Assembly (NCBI GenBank): GCA_938003985.1
Contig: CALKWZ010000040.1
Span: forward strand, 1 to 64,000
Length of the DNA: 64,000 nt
Source of the DNA: an uncultured Verrucomicrobiota bacterium
GTDB taxonomy: Bacteria > Verrucomicrobiota > Kiritimatiellia > CAIQIC01 > Lenti-01
Direction of reading: 5' to 3'
How positions within the stretch are numbered: the first letter of the stretch is position 1; each line of letters starts with the position of its first letter. A program made the translations under genes and the position numbers. Shown piece after piece: positions 34,423-46,118 of the stretch. The notes beneath the pieces are model-generated. The model saw nothing but the letters and a program-made list of their open reading frames with translations. It had not been told where the DNA came from and made no database searches.

Positions 34423-36561
34423 ATGGCCAAGGAACCGAAAAGCAAAACCGCCGACGCGCCGTTCCTCAACCGGGAACTGAGCTGGATCGATTTCAACTTC
34501 CGCGTGCTGCAGCAGGCGGAGGACGCCGCGCTGCCGCCGCTGGAGCGGCTGAAGTTCGCGGCCATCACGGCGTCGAACGCCGACGAATTCTGCATGGTGC
34601 GCGTCGGCGGGCTGAAGCTGCTGCGGCAGCCGGGCGACGAGCGGCCCGATCCCTCGGGCCGGACGCCGGCGGCGCAGCTGGAGGAAATCGCCGCGCGCCT
34701 GCGCGAGCTGGTGGAGCGGCAGTACGCGTGCCTGCTGAAGGAGATCGAGCCGGCGCTGCGCAAGGGCGGCATCCGCCGCCTGCGGATGGACGAGCTGTCC
34801 GCGGCGCAGCGGCGCCACGTGGACGCGCTGTTCGCGGATTCCATCTTCCCGGTGATCACGCCGGTGGCGGTGCGGCCGGACGCGGAATTCCCGCTGCTGG
34901 CGGGCCTCGGGCTGGCGCTGTGCGTGCGGCTGGAGGGCCCGCCCGAAGAGCTCGCGCCGCGCCACGCCGTCGTCGCGATGCCGAAAAACCTGCCGCGGTT
35001 CCTGGCGCTGCCGGGCGAGGCGGGCTATCCCTACGTGCTGCTGGAGGACGTCGTGCGCGCGCACGTCGACCGGCTTTTCCCCGGCGTGGCCGTGCGGGAA
35101 TGCGCCGCGTTCCGGATCACGCGCAACGCGGACGTCGGCGTGCGCGAGGATCTGGCGGGCGACCTGCTCGAGCGCATGCGCGAAGTGCTCGTGGAGCGCA
35201 AGGAAAGCGACTGCATCCGGCTCGAGCTCGAAAAGCGCGCCTCGAAGGAAGTCCAGGCGTTCCTGCGCGCGGCGCTGGCGCTGGAACCGGCGGACGTCTA
35301 CGCGGTGCCCGGTCCGCTGGATCTGGCCGCCTTTTTCCGGCTGGCGAACCTGGCGGGATTCGACGCGCTGAAAATCGAGGCTTGGAATCCGCAGCCGCTG
35401 CCGGAAGCGCCGGCGGCGGAATCCGCGTTCGCCGCGCTCAAGCGCGGCAACCTGCTGCTGTTCCATCCCTACGAGAGCTACGATTTCGTGCTGCGCTGGC
35501 TGCAGGAGGCGGCCGACGATCCCAACGTGCTGGCGATCAAGCAGGTGCTGTACCGCGTGAGCGACAACAGCCCGGTGGTGGCCGCGCTGCTGCGCGCGGC
35601 CGAGCGCGGCAAGCACGTGACCGCGCTGGTCGAGCTGAAGGCGCGCTTCGACGAGGCGCGCAACATCGACTGGGCCGACGCGCTGGCGCGCGCCGGCGCG
35701 CAGGTGATCTACGGCGTGAAGGGCTACAAGACCCACGCGAAGGTCTGCGTGGTCGTGCGGCGGGAGCCGGAAGGCGTCGTGCGCTACGTCCACTACGGCA
35801 CCGGCAACTACAACGAGAAAAGCGCGCGGCTCTATTCGGACGTCAGTTTCCTGACCGCCCAGGAGGACTACGGCGCGGACGCGTCCGCGTTCTTCAACGC
35901 CCTGACGGGCTATTCGCAGCTCGGCAAGTTCCGCAAGCTCGAAGCCGCGCCGCTGGGCATCCGTCCGCGCCTGCTGGAGCTGATCGGCGGCGAGGCCGAA
36001 CGCAGCCGGCAGGGCGAGGAAGCGGGCATCGAGGCGAAGCTGAATTCGCTGGCCGATCCGGAACTGATCGAGGCGCTCTACAAGGCGTCGCAGGCCGGCG
36101 TGAAAATCCGCCTGAACGTGCGCGGCATCTGCTGCCTGCGGCCGGGCGTGAAGGGCCTGAGCGAGAACGTTTCCGTCGTCAGCGTCGTGGACCGCTATCT
36201 CGAGCACGCGCGCATCGTCCGGTTCCGCAACGGCGGCGCGCCGCTGACGTTCATTTCCAGCGCGGACTGGATGCCGCGCAACCTGGACCGGCGCATCGAG
36301 CTGCTGGTGCCCGTCGAAGACCCCGCGGGGGCCGCCAAGCTCGCCGAGATCCTGGAAACCTGCCTGGCGGATACGCGGCAGGCGTGGGCCCTGCGCTCCG
36401 ACGGCGCCTGGGAACGGCGGCAGCCGGACGCGAAGCGGCCCGCCGTGCGCGCCCAGGAGGAATTCCAGCGGCGCGCCGAAACGCGCGCCGCCGAAGCCCT
36501 CCAGCGCCAGGCGCCGGTCCTCGAACCGCAGCGCCCGGCGGAACAGAAGAAGCAGGCGTGA
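34423..36561 (+). CDS. ppk: Polyphosphate kinase PPK1
   Basis: A 712-residue PPK1. It has FLNRELSWIDFNFRVLQQAEDA at the start and the phospholipase-D-like active site GYKTHAKVCVVVRR with the autophosphorylated His, and also HYGTGNYNEKSARLYSDVSF. The last 60 residues form a charged Ala/Gln-rich tail. It transfers the terminal phosphate of ATP onto polyphosphate and can run in reverse. It lies between ppx and a CHAD gene, so synthesis, breakdown and polyphosphate binding are likely co-expressed. Confidence 0.95.
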   Translation: MAKEPKSKTADAPFLNRELSWIDFNFRVLQQAEDAALPPLERLKFAAITASNADEFCMVRVGGLKLLRQPGDERPDPSGRTPAAQLEEIAARLRELVERQYACLLKEIEPALRKGGIRRLRMDELSAAQRRHVDALFADSIFPVITPVAVRPDAEFPLLAGLGLALCVRLEGPPEELAPRHAVVAMPKNLPRFLALPGEAGYPYVLLEDVVRAHVDRLFPGVAVRECAAFRITRNADVGVREDLAGDLLERMREVLVERKESDCIRLELEKRASKEVQAFLRAALALEPADVYAVPGPLDLAAFFRLANLAGFDALKIEAWNPQPLPEAPAAESAFAALKRGNLLLFHPYESYDFVLRWLQEAADDPNVLAIKQVLYRVSDNSPVVAALLRAAERGKHVTALVELKARFDEARNIDWADALARAGAQVIYGVKGYKTHAKVCVVVRREPEGVVRYVHYGTGNYNEKSARLYSDVSFLTAQEDYGADASAFFNALTGYSQLGKFRKLEAAPLGIRPRLLELIGGEAERSRQGEEAGIEAKLNSLADPELIEALYKASQAGVKIRLNVRGICCLRPGVKGLSENVSVVSVVDRYLEHARIVRFRNGGAPLTFISSADWMPRNLDRRIELLVPVEDPAGAAKLAEILETCLADTRQAWALRSDGAWERRQPDAKRPAVRAQEEFQRRAETRAAEALQRQAPVLEPQRPAEQKKQA

Positions 36562-36563
36562 CG

Positions 36564-37472
36564 ATGGCCCGCCGCGCCGCCGCGAAGAACCGCCGCCCGC
36601 GCCTGCGGGACGAAACGGCCGACCAGGCCTTGCGCCGGCTGCTGGCCGCGCAGCTCGCGATCGTCCGGACCCGCGAGCCGGCGGCGCGCCGGGGGTCCGT
36701 GGCGGCCTTGCACGACGTGCGCGTGGCGCTGCGCCGCATGCGCAGCCTGACGACGACCTTCGCGAAGCTCGAACCGAAATTCCTGGCCGATCTCGACGCC
36801 CGCCTGTCCAAGACGTGCGACCGCATGGGCGACGCGCGCGACCTGGACGTGTGGATCGAGCTGTTCCGCGATCTCGTCGCGGCCGGCGGCGCGATCGGCT
36901 TGTCCGTCGGCGACCGGCGCCGGATCGTGGCGGCGCTGCGCCGCCGGCGCACGGAGCTGGCGGCCGAAGCGCTGGCCTGCGGGCCGTTCCGGCGGACGAA
37001 GAAGATGCTGGGCGAATTCCTGCGCGCCCGCCGGCCCAAGCGGCGCACCGCGCCGCCCGCGCCCGCGGCCTTTGCCGCGCGCCGGATCCTGAAGGTGCGC
37101 TCGCTCGTCGCCGAACGCCATGGCCGGGTCGGCAACTTCTCGAAAGGGCCGGCGCACGACCTGCGCCGGTCGGGCCGGCGCCTGCGCTATCTCGCCGAAT
37201 TCTTCGCGTCCGATCTGGGCCGGGAATGCGTCCGCGCCGGGCGCTGGATCACGAAAGCGCAGGCGGCGCTGGGCAAGGTGCACGATTGCGACAGCGCGCT
37301 GGAATTCACGGAAGATCTGCCGTCGGGCCGGGCGCGGGCGGCGGTGCGCCGCCAGCTGCGGCTCCGCCGCGCGGCGCAACTGCGCAAGTTCAAGGCGGCC
37401 TGGCGGCAGTACGCCGACCGGCGGCTGCAAAAGGCCTGGCGGGAGCGGCTCGAAGCCTGGGTGGACGAATAG
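36564..37472 (+). CDS. CHAD domain protein (polyphosphate-binding)
   Basis: About 302 residues, almost wholly a CHAD domain, with the conserved His and basic helix patterns (VAALHDVRVALRRMRSL and HDLRRSGRRLRYLAEFF). CHAD proteins bind polyphosphate through basic surfaces. GTG at 36558 overlaps the ppk stop and is an alternative start. Context (ROK-ppx-ppk-CHAD) strongly supports a role with polyphosphate granules. Confidence 0.88.
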   Translation: MARRAAAKNRRPRLRDETADQALRRLLAAQLAIVRTREPAARRGSVAALHDVRVALRRMRSLTTTFAKLEPKFLADLDARLSKTCDRMGDARDLDVWIELFRDLVAAGGAIGLSVGDRRRIVAALRRRRTELAAEALACGPFRRTKKMLGEFLRARRPKRRTAPPAPAAFAARRILKVRSLVAERHGRVGNFSKGPAHDLRRSGRRLRYLAEFFASDLGRECVRAGRWITKAQAALGKVHDCDSALEFTEDLPSGRARAAVRRQLRLRRAAQLRKFKAAWRQYADRRLQKAWRERLEAWVDE

Positions 37473-37492
37473 GGCAAGTCTCGCAACGCCGT

Positions 37493-37578
37493 GGCTGCGC
37501 CATCCCCCGACGAGGGCGTCGGGGGCTCCAAAGAGAGGATCCGGTGGCTGTTTGGAGCCGGGACGCCCTCGTCCCGGG
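37493..37578. repeat. Dispersed double-hairpin repeat (copy 1)
   Basis: It contains CCCCCGACGAGGGCGTCGGGGG-type and GGCTCCAAA...TTTGGAGCC inverted repeats in tandem. The same arrangement occurs inverted at 45772-45840, with different loop bases. No ORF or promoter is evident. It lies between the CHAD gene and the pal terminator. Confidence 0.7.
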
Positions 37579-37594
37579 GGGCATGCATCACCCG

Positions 37595-37631
37595 AAAAAT
37601 GAAAAACGCCCGATCCGGAAAGGATCGGGCG
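37595..37631 (-). terminator. Rho-independent terminator of pal
   Basis: CGCCCGATCC (37607-37616) and GGATCGGGCG (37622-37631) form a 10-bp stem with a 5-base loop. On the minus strand a T-run (37606-37602, then more T) follows, 33 bases past the pal stop. Confidence 0.85.
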
Positions 37632-37664
37632 CTTCGTTGCCGGCGCGGGGGCCCGGCGGGGGAA

Positions 37665-38225
37665 TTACATCTGGGTGAAGATGAATTCCGCGCGGCGGTT
37701 CAGGCTCCAGGAACCTTCGTCGTGCCCGAAGGCGACGGGGCGTTCTTCGCCGTAGCTGCGGGTCTGGACCCGGGCGCCGTCGATGCCCGCCGAGATCATG
37801 GCGGCGCGGACCGCGAGGGCGCGGCGTTCGCCGAGGGCGAGGTTGTATTCGTTGCTGCCGCGTTCGTCGCAGTGGCCTTCCACGATCACGCCGTGGGTGG
37901 CGTTCGCCTGCAGGTACGACACGACCGCGTCGATCTTGCCCTGCTCGGAGGGATTCAGCGTGGGGCTGTCGTAGTCGAAGCGGACGGCTTCGAACTGGCC
38001 GGCCGGGATTTCGGCGGAATCGGTGCGGCCCGCGAGCGCGGCGGCATCGGGATCGCCGGGATAGATCGGCGTGCCGTCGGCCCGGTAGCCGATCGGAACA
38101 TTATCGCCGTAGGGGGCGTTCGGATCGAGGGCGGCGCCCTTCTTCTTCTTCTTCAAGCAACCCGTCGTGCCCAGCATGGCGAGGGCCAACAGCACCATCA
38201 TTACGGTCATCCAGCGGCGTGTCAT
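37665..38225 (-). CDS. pal: Peptidoglycan-associated lipoprotein Pal (OmpA-like)
   Basis: A 186-residue lipoprotein. It has a signal sequence with lipobox LGTTGC, followed by a poly-Lys stretch, and a C-terminal OmpA-like domain with GHCDERGSNEYNLALGERRALAVR, the peptidoglycan-binding helix. Pal anchors the outer membrane to peptidoglycan and works with TolB. It follows tolB by 38 bases on the minus strand, and a terminator closes the unit. Confidence 0.93.
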   Translation of the reverse strand: MTRRWMTVMMVLLALAMLGTTGCLKKKKKGAALDPNAPYGDNVPIGYRADGTPIYPGDPDAAALAGRTDSAEIPAGQFEAVRFDYDSPTLNPSEQGKIDAVVSYLQANATHGVIVEGHCDERGSNEYNLALGERRALAVRAAMISAGIDGARVQTRSYGEERPVAFGHDEGSWSLNRRAEFIFTQM

Positions 38226-38263
38226 GTTTCTCTAGCTCCTGCTCTGTTTTTAAAATTCTCGAA

Positions 38264-39472
38264 TCAACGACTCCACGCCGGCGAGGTCCATTCGCCCGTC
38301 GTGGTCAACGCCACGGGTTTATCCCCCAACGCCGCCATGGAGTCAAGCAGGTAAACGGAATAATTGTAATTGATAGAGCGGGCGGCGGCGAGGTGCCGGC
38401 CGTCGGGCGCCCAAGAGGGGTCTTCGTAGGAGGCGTCGAAGGGGGTGATGACGCGTTCCTGCATCGTGGCGGGATCCATGACCGCGATCTGGAACTTGCC
38501 GCCGGAGAGGGTCTGGTAGGCGATCAGGCCGTTCTTGCCCCAGTCGGGGGCCTGGTTCTGGGCGCCGCGCGTCGTCAGGCGCTGGGGCGCGCCGCCGGAA
38601 CTGGAGATCAGGTAGAGCTGGGGCGAGCCGGACGCGTTGGAGACGTAGACGATGCGGGAACCGTCCGGCGACCAGCAGGGGGAGCCTTCGGTGGCCTGGG
38701 GCGTGCTGGTCAGGCGGGTCAGGCGCTTGGTGGCCAGGTCCTGCACGTACAGGTCGGGCGACACCCCGTCCTTGGACAGGATCAGCGCCATGGACCGGCC
38801 GTTGGGCGAAATGGCGCCGCCGGAATTGAGGCCCGGGAAGAACGACGCCTGGACCCGCGCGCCCGTGGCCCGTTCGATCGTGTAGACGTCCGGCCAGCGC
38901 TTGAGATAGGAGGTGTAGGCGATGAAGCGGTTGTCCGGACTCCAGCGCGGCTTGAGGACCGTCCGGTCGTTGGTGAGCTGCTGGATGGTCTGGCAGCTCG
39001 AATCGGCCAGATACAGCTCCTTGGTGCCGCCCTTGGTGCCGACGAGCACCAGCTCGCCGAGGAAGAACGTCGGTTTGCCGGTGGTCTTGACGACGACGTC
39101 GTTGGCGACCTGGTGGGCCAGGCGGACGGCTTGGCCGGCCGGCTGGGCGTAGGCGGCGTTGATATAGGTCTGGCCCGCCGCGTCCGTCACCTGGCACTTG
39201 AACGCCACCTGCCCGCCGGCGTCGGCGATCGTGCCGCGCACCGCGAACGCGCCTTGCCCCGCCGGGGCGACTTCCATCCAGCCCGAGCGGTTCAGGTCCA
39301 GTTCCAGCGTGCGGCGCACGGTCTGAGCCGCGGCGCCGGAAACCTGCAGGCCGGATAGATCCACGCCGATCTTGCTGCCCGCCGATTTGCGGACCATGAC
39401 CTGCGCGGAAGCGGGGACGACGAGGACGAGCGCGGCGAGCGCCGCGACGACGTTCAAGATGGTTTTTTTCAC
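38264..39472 (-). CDS. tolB: Tol-Pal system protein TolB
   Basis: 402 residues. It has a signal peptide (VKKTILNVVAALAALVL, cleaved near ASAQ), an N-terminal domain (LSGLQVSGAAAQTVRRTLELDLNRSG), then repeated WSPD beta-propeller blades (PRWSPDNRFIAY, CWSPDGSRIVY). GTG 39472 was chosen: AGGA lies 8 bases before it and the signal peptide begins there. An ATG 15 codons upstream (39517) is an alternative. TolB, with Pal, maintains envelope integrity during division. Confidence 0.9.
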   Translation of the reverse strand: MKKTILNVVAALAALVLVVPASAQVMVRKSAGSKIGVDLSGLQVSGAAAQTVRRTLELDLNRSGWMEVAPAGQGAFAVRGTIADAGGQVAFKCQVTDAAGQTYINAAYAQPAGQAVRLAHQVANDVVVKTTGKPTFFLGELVLVGTKGGTKELYLADSSCQTIQQLTNDRTVLKPRWSPDNRFIAYTSYLKRWPDVYTIERATGARVQASFFPGLNSGGAISPNGRSMALILSKDGVSPDLYVQDLATKRLTRLTSTPQATEGSPCWSPDGSRIVYVSNASGSPQLYLISSSGGAPQRLTTRGAQNQAPDWGKNGLIAYQTLSGGKFQIAVMDPATMQERVITPFDASYEDPSWAPDGRHLAAARSINYNYSVYLLDSMAALGDKPVALTTTGEWTSPAWSR

Positions 39473-39567
39473 GGGCGGAATCCTTTGGGTTGAAAGTGAA
39501 ACCGGGATGCTAGCCAAGAACGCCGCGGATGCAACCCCAGAATGCGCCTTCCGCGGCGAAAACCGCG

Positions 39568-39704
39568 TCGCCGCAAAGTTTTTACGTTCTACGTAAAACG
39601 CCGCGAAAGTTTTTGCCGCTGCGCTCGCGGCGCCATAGACTTCGCGTTCGCCCTGCGCCTTCGGCTTGGGCTCGGCACTCAGCTATTTCCGTTCCACGTA
39701 AAAC
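39568..39704. repeat. Long form of the dispersed palindromic repeat (copy B)
   Basis: It carries an intact 19-bp palindrome (39580-39598) directly followed by AAAGTTTTTGCCGCTGCGCTCG and the shared block CTTGGGCTCGGCACTCAGCT (39665-39684), ending in CGTTCCACGTAAAA. It lies between serC and tolB. It lacks the internal GC-rich stretch present in the 30.8- and 54-kb copies. Confidence 0.75.
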
Positions 39705-39709
39705 GGCGC

Positions 39710-39741
39710 AAAAAAGCGCGCCGCGGAAAACCGCGGCGCGC
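39710..39741 (-). terminator. Rho-independent terminator of serC
   Basis: GCGCGCCGCGG (39716-39726) and CCGCGGCGCGC (39731-39741) form a perfect 11-bp stem with an AAAA loop. On the minus strand it is followed by six T (39715-39710), about 20 bases past the serC stop. Confidence 0.9.
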
Positions 39742-39759
39742 CCGTGCCAACGGCGCGGA

Positions 39760-40842
39760 TCAGCCGTTCTTGGCCTGGAAGTCCTTCATGAAGGCGACGA
39801 GGGCGTCGACGGACTCCGCGGGGCAGGCGTTGTAGATGCTGGCGCGGCAGCCGCCGACGTCGCGGTGGCCCTTCAGGCCGATCATCTTCTGCGCGGTGGC
39901 TTCCTTGATGAACTTCTCTTCGAGCGCTTCGGAGGGCAGGCGCCAGGTGACGTTCATCGTGGAGCGGAAGGCCTTGTTGGCGCCGCCGCGGTAGTAGCCG
40001 CCCGAGCCGTCGATCGCGGCGTAGAGCTTGTTGGCCTTGGCCTGGTTGAGCTTCTCGATCCCGGCGGCGCCGCCCTTGGCGAGCAGCCAGCGGGAGACGA
40101 GCATCAGGATGTAGATGCCGAAGGTGGACGGGGTGTTGTAGAGGGAGTTTTCCTTGGCCTGCGTGCGGTACTGCAGCATCGTCGGCAGCGTGGCCGGGGC
40201 GCGCTCGATCAGGTCCTTGCGGATCACGACGAGGGTCACGCCGGAGGGGCCGAGGTTCTTCTGCGCGCCGGCGTAGATCAGGCCGAACTGCTTCAGATCG
40301 AACGGGCGGCAGAGGATGTCGCTGGACATGTCGCAGACGAGCGGGGCCTCGGTCTTCGGGAACTGCTGGATCTGCGTGCCGGCGATGGTCTCGTTGGAGG
40401 TGATATGCACGTAGGCGGCGCCCGGGGTGTAGTTGAGGGCCGCGTAGTCGGGCATGTTGGTGGGGATGTCCTTGGAGGTGTCGGCGACGACGTTGACGGC
40501 GCCAATCTTCTTGGCTTCCTTGATGGCCTTGCCGGCCCAGGCGCCGGAATTGACGTAGTCGGCGGTCTGGCCGGGCAGCAGCAGGTTCATCGGAATCTGC
40601 GCGAACTGGAGGCTGGCGCCGCCCTGGAGGAAGAGGATCTGGTAGTTGTCGTCGACGCCGAGGAGCTTGCCCATGTTGGCGACGGCTTCGGCGTGGACCG
40701 CGTCGTAGGCTTTGCCGCGGTGGCTGTGTTCCATGATGGACATGCCGGTGCCGTTGAAATCGGTGAGTTCCTTCTGGGCGATCTCGAGGACTTCGAGGGG
40801 GAGGACGGCCGGGCCGGCGTTGAAGTTGTGGGCTCTGCTCAT
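39760..40842 (-). CDS. serC: Phosphoserine aminotransferase
   Basis: A 360-residue class V aminotransferase. It has FNAGPAVLPLEVLEIAQ, the MEHSHRGKAY segment, and the PLP Lys in YAGAQKNLGPSGVTLVV. It converts 3-phosphohydroxypyruvate and glutamate to phosphoserine in serine biosynthesis. MSRAHNF was chosen as start because AAGGAA lies before it. It diverges from the glutamine synthetase gene across 407 bases. Confidence 0.95.
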   Translation of the reverse strand: MSRAHNFNAGPAVLPLEVLEIAQKELTDFNGTGMSIMEHSHRGKAYDAVHAEAVANMGKLLGVDDNYQILFLQGGASLQFAQIPMNLLLPGQTADYVNSGAWAGKAIKEAKKIGAVNVVADTSKDIPTNMPDYAALNYTPGAAYVHITSNETIAGTQIQQFPKTEAPLVCDMSSDILCRPFDLKQFGLIYAGAQKNLGPSGVTLVVIRKDLIERAPATLPTMLQYRTQAKENSLYNTPSTFGIYILMLVSRWLLAKGGAAGIEKLNQAKANKLYAAIDGSGGYYRGGANKAFRSTMNVTWRLPSEALEEKFIKEATAQKMIGLKGHRDVGGCRASIYNACPAESVDALVAFMKDFQAKNG

Positions 40843-41030
40843 GTTGGTTTCCTTCTTTCTGCTAATGAAGGGCGGCATCATAGCCGCCGCCGCGCGGAAA
40901 AATCAACCCCAACCCGTGCCGGCGGCCCGGCGGGTTCCCGGAGCCGACCGGCGCGCCCGCCCGCCGGCGGGCGGATTCTGTTCGATTGGGAACGGCAAAA
41001 AACAAAATTGTCGTTTTAATCTTTTCAATC

Positions 41031-41044
41031 ATACAAATATGTAG
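41031..41044. promoter_or_regulatory. Putative upstream activator site for glnN (TACA-N4-TGTA palindrome)
   Basis: ATACAAATATGTAG has a TACA-N4-TGTA core and matches 11 of 14 positions of ATACATAAATGTAT upstream of amtB. It lies about 120 bases upstream of the predicted sigma54 start of glnN, a normal enhancer distance. The binding protein is inferred to be the adjacent activator. Confidence 0.45.
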
Positions 41045-41134
41045 TATCTTGCGAAAAGTCGGATTTGGCTCGATTTTTTTATCTTCATGCCTGACAACGG
41101 GCTGCGATGGATTCCACGCTTTCCGGCCGCCGCT

Positions 41135-41150
41135 TGGCACGCGGCATGCA
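41135..41150 (+). promoter_or_regulatory. Sigma54-dependent promoter of glnN
   Basis: TGGCACGCGGCATGCA matches the -24/-12 consensus TGGCAYRNNNNTTGCW with one mismatch (A for T at the first -12 base). GG and GC have the correct 12-base offset. Transcription would start near 41161, leaving a leader of about 90 bases before glnN. Confidence 0.7.
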
Positions 41151-41249
41151 ACAGAATGCCATCGCCACAAAAGTGGACGACGGTTGACTCCGAGCGACAA
41201 AAGAGTTGGATTTGGACGAATTCAAAAACGAAACCGAAAGAGGACGACG

Positions 41250-43424
<2,175 letters not shown>

Positions 43425-43477
43425 GGCTCCTTCCCCGCCGCTCCGCCGGGCCGCCCGGCGGAGCGCGGACCCGCCCG

Positions 43478-45040
<1,563 letters not shown>

Positions 45041-45069
45041 GGCGCCGCCGGACGGCGCGTTTCAAAGTT

Positions 45070-45119
45070 TTTACGTTCTACGTAAAATTGCGGGAAAGTT
45101 TTTACGTTCTACGTAAAAA
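45070..45119. repeat. Paired 19-bp palindromic repeat (31-bp period, copy C)
   Basis: Two identical TTTTACGTTCTACGTAAAA copies (45070-45088 and 45101-45119) sit between the activator and the HNH gene at the same 31-base period as at 10.03 kb. Confidence 0.8.
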
Positions 45120-45217
45120 TCGGTCGCGCCCTTTTCGTGCCGTGAAATCCGGAGACGGATTGGCGCTTGCGAACTTCCGCGACTCTTGCGATTTTGGCGG
45201 GGAAGGGATTGTCGGAC

Positions 45218-45619
45218 ATGGAACCGGGATTCAGTCGAGGGCCGGCGAAGAAGCCGCTGACGGACGCGGAGCGCAAGCGCGTGCTGGACCAGCTGCACCG
45301 CGAGACGGCGCAGCGGGCGGCGGGGTATCGCGAGCGGGCGCTGAAGCTGTTCCCCCACGTCTGCGCCAGTTGCGCGCGCGAGTTTTCCGGCGCGCGGCTG
45401 AAGGAACTGACGGTCCATCACAAGGACCACAACCACGACAACAATCCGCCGGACGGCAGCAACTGGGAGCTGTTGTGCCTCTACTGCCACGACCACGAGC
45501 ACGAAAAAAACGGCATGGCGGGCTACGGCGGCGGCGGAACGCCGGACGGCCCGGCCCCCAGCACCCTGTTCAATCCGTTCGGGCAACTGGACGGACTGAT
45601 TCCGCCGGCGAAGGACTGA
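45218..45619 (+). CDS. Small HNH endonuclease-like protein (YajD family)
   Basis: A 133-residue protein with an HNH core: CASCAREFSG, VHHKDHNHDNNPPDGSNWELLCLYCHDHEHEK. The first Cys pair and second Cys pair would bind zinc, and the His-His/Asn set forms the nuclease site. ATG 45218 has GAAGGGA upstream. A longer reading from 45167 lacks a ribosome site. It is flanked on both sides by dispersed repeats and interrupts a run of nitrogen genes, which suggests insertion. YajD-like proteins have no settled function. Confidence 0.75.
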   Translation: MEPGFSRGPAKKPLTDAERKRVLDQLHRETAQRAAGYRERALKLFPHVCASCAREFSGARLKELTVHHKDHNHDNNPPDGSNWELLCLYCHDHEHEKNGMAGYGGGGTPDGPAPSTLFNPFGQLDGLIPPAKD

Positions 45620-45683
45620 AGCCGGCTGAGGCCGGTTGGTCCGCTCCCCCGCGGCCTCGCGCCGTGGGAGGCGAAGTTGGCTC

Positions 45684-45840
45684 CCCCATGGCGCAAGGCC
45701 ATGGGGCCCGCCCGATCAACCCGCTCGGGCCCGGGACGGGGGCCCGCCGCCGCCAAGGCTATGGCGGGCAAGCGTCCCGGCTCCAAACAGCCGGATTCCC
45801 TCTTTGGAGCCCCCGACGATCTCGTCGGGGGAAGGCGAAG
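45684..45840. repeat. Dispersed hairpin-rich repeat (copy 2)
   Basis: It contains CCCCATGGC/GCCATGGGG (45684-45706), the GGCTCCAAA...TTTGGAGCC hairpin and the CCCCCGACGATCTCGTCGGGGG palindrome. Bases 45772-45840 are the inverted counterpart of 37493-37578. It occupies the first part of the 499-base gap before amtB, which has no ORF. Confidence 0.7.
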
Positions 45841-45881
45841 CTACAAGGGCTCCGCGCTCAAAAACCCAGGAATTTGCGAGC

Positions 45882-45924
45882 ATTCATAAATGTCGCATTT
45901 CTGAAAAACGATACATTTATGTAT
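45882..45924. promoter_or_regulatory. Putative pair of upstream activator sites for amtB-glnK
   Basis: ATACATTTATGTAT (45911-45924) is a perfect 6-2-6 palindrome. ATTCATAAATGTCG (45882-45895) matches its complement at 11 of 14. Centres are 29 bases apart, close to three helical turns. They lie about 130-165 bases upstream of the predicted sigma54 start. Role inferred from position and from the related glnN site. Confidence 0.5.
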
Positions 45925-46026
45925 TGATTCAAAAAATGGATTCCACATTTGTTTGACCGTGGAATATTTTTTATCCGCATGTCTCGCAACGGGATAAGCG
46001 CTTCATAAGCGATTTTGCATCGGGGT

Positions 46027-46042
46027 TGGCATGGTCGTTGCT
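46027..46042 (+). promoter_or_regulatory. Sigma54-dependent promoter of amtB-glnK
   Basis: TGGCATGGTCGTTGCT is a perfect match to TGGCAYRNNNNTTGCW with correct GG/GC spacing. Predicted start near 46052; leader of about 65 bases. Confidence 0.85.
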
Positions 46043-46118
46043 CCATCTGGAACGCAAACCGGAAGGTCGGCTGCGCACGGAATCGACGCGGCGGGAAAAC
46101 CGGGAAGGAGCAAAGCAG

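Noticed and set aside
34728..36560. Plus-strand ORF start of the CHAD frame at 34728
   Set aside because: Everything before 36558 is a shifted frame of ppk; no ribosome site and no conserved sequence.
40986..41249. N-terminal extension of glnN to 40986
   Set aside because: It would start upstream of the sigma54 promoter and adds non-conserved residues; a ribosome site lies before 41250.
46026..46118. Extended start of amtB at 46026
   Set aside because: This Met overlaps the sigma54 promoter, and the signal peptide begins at 46119.
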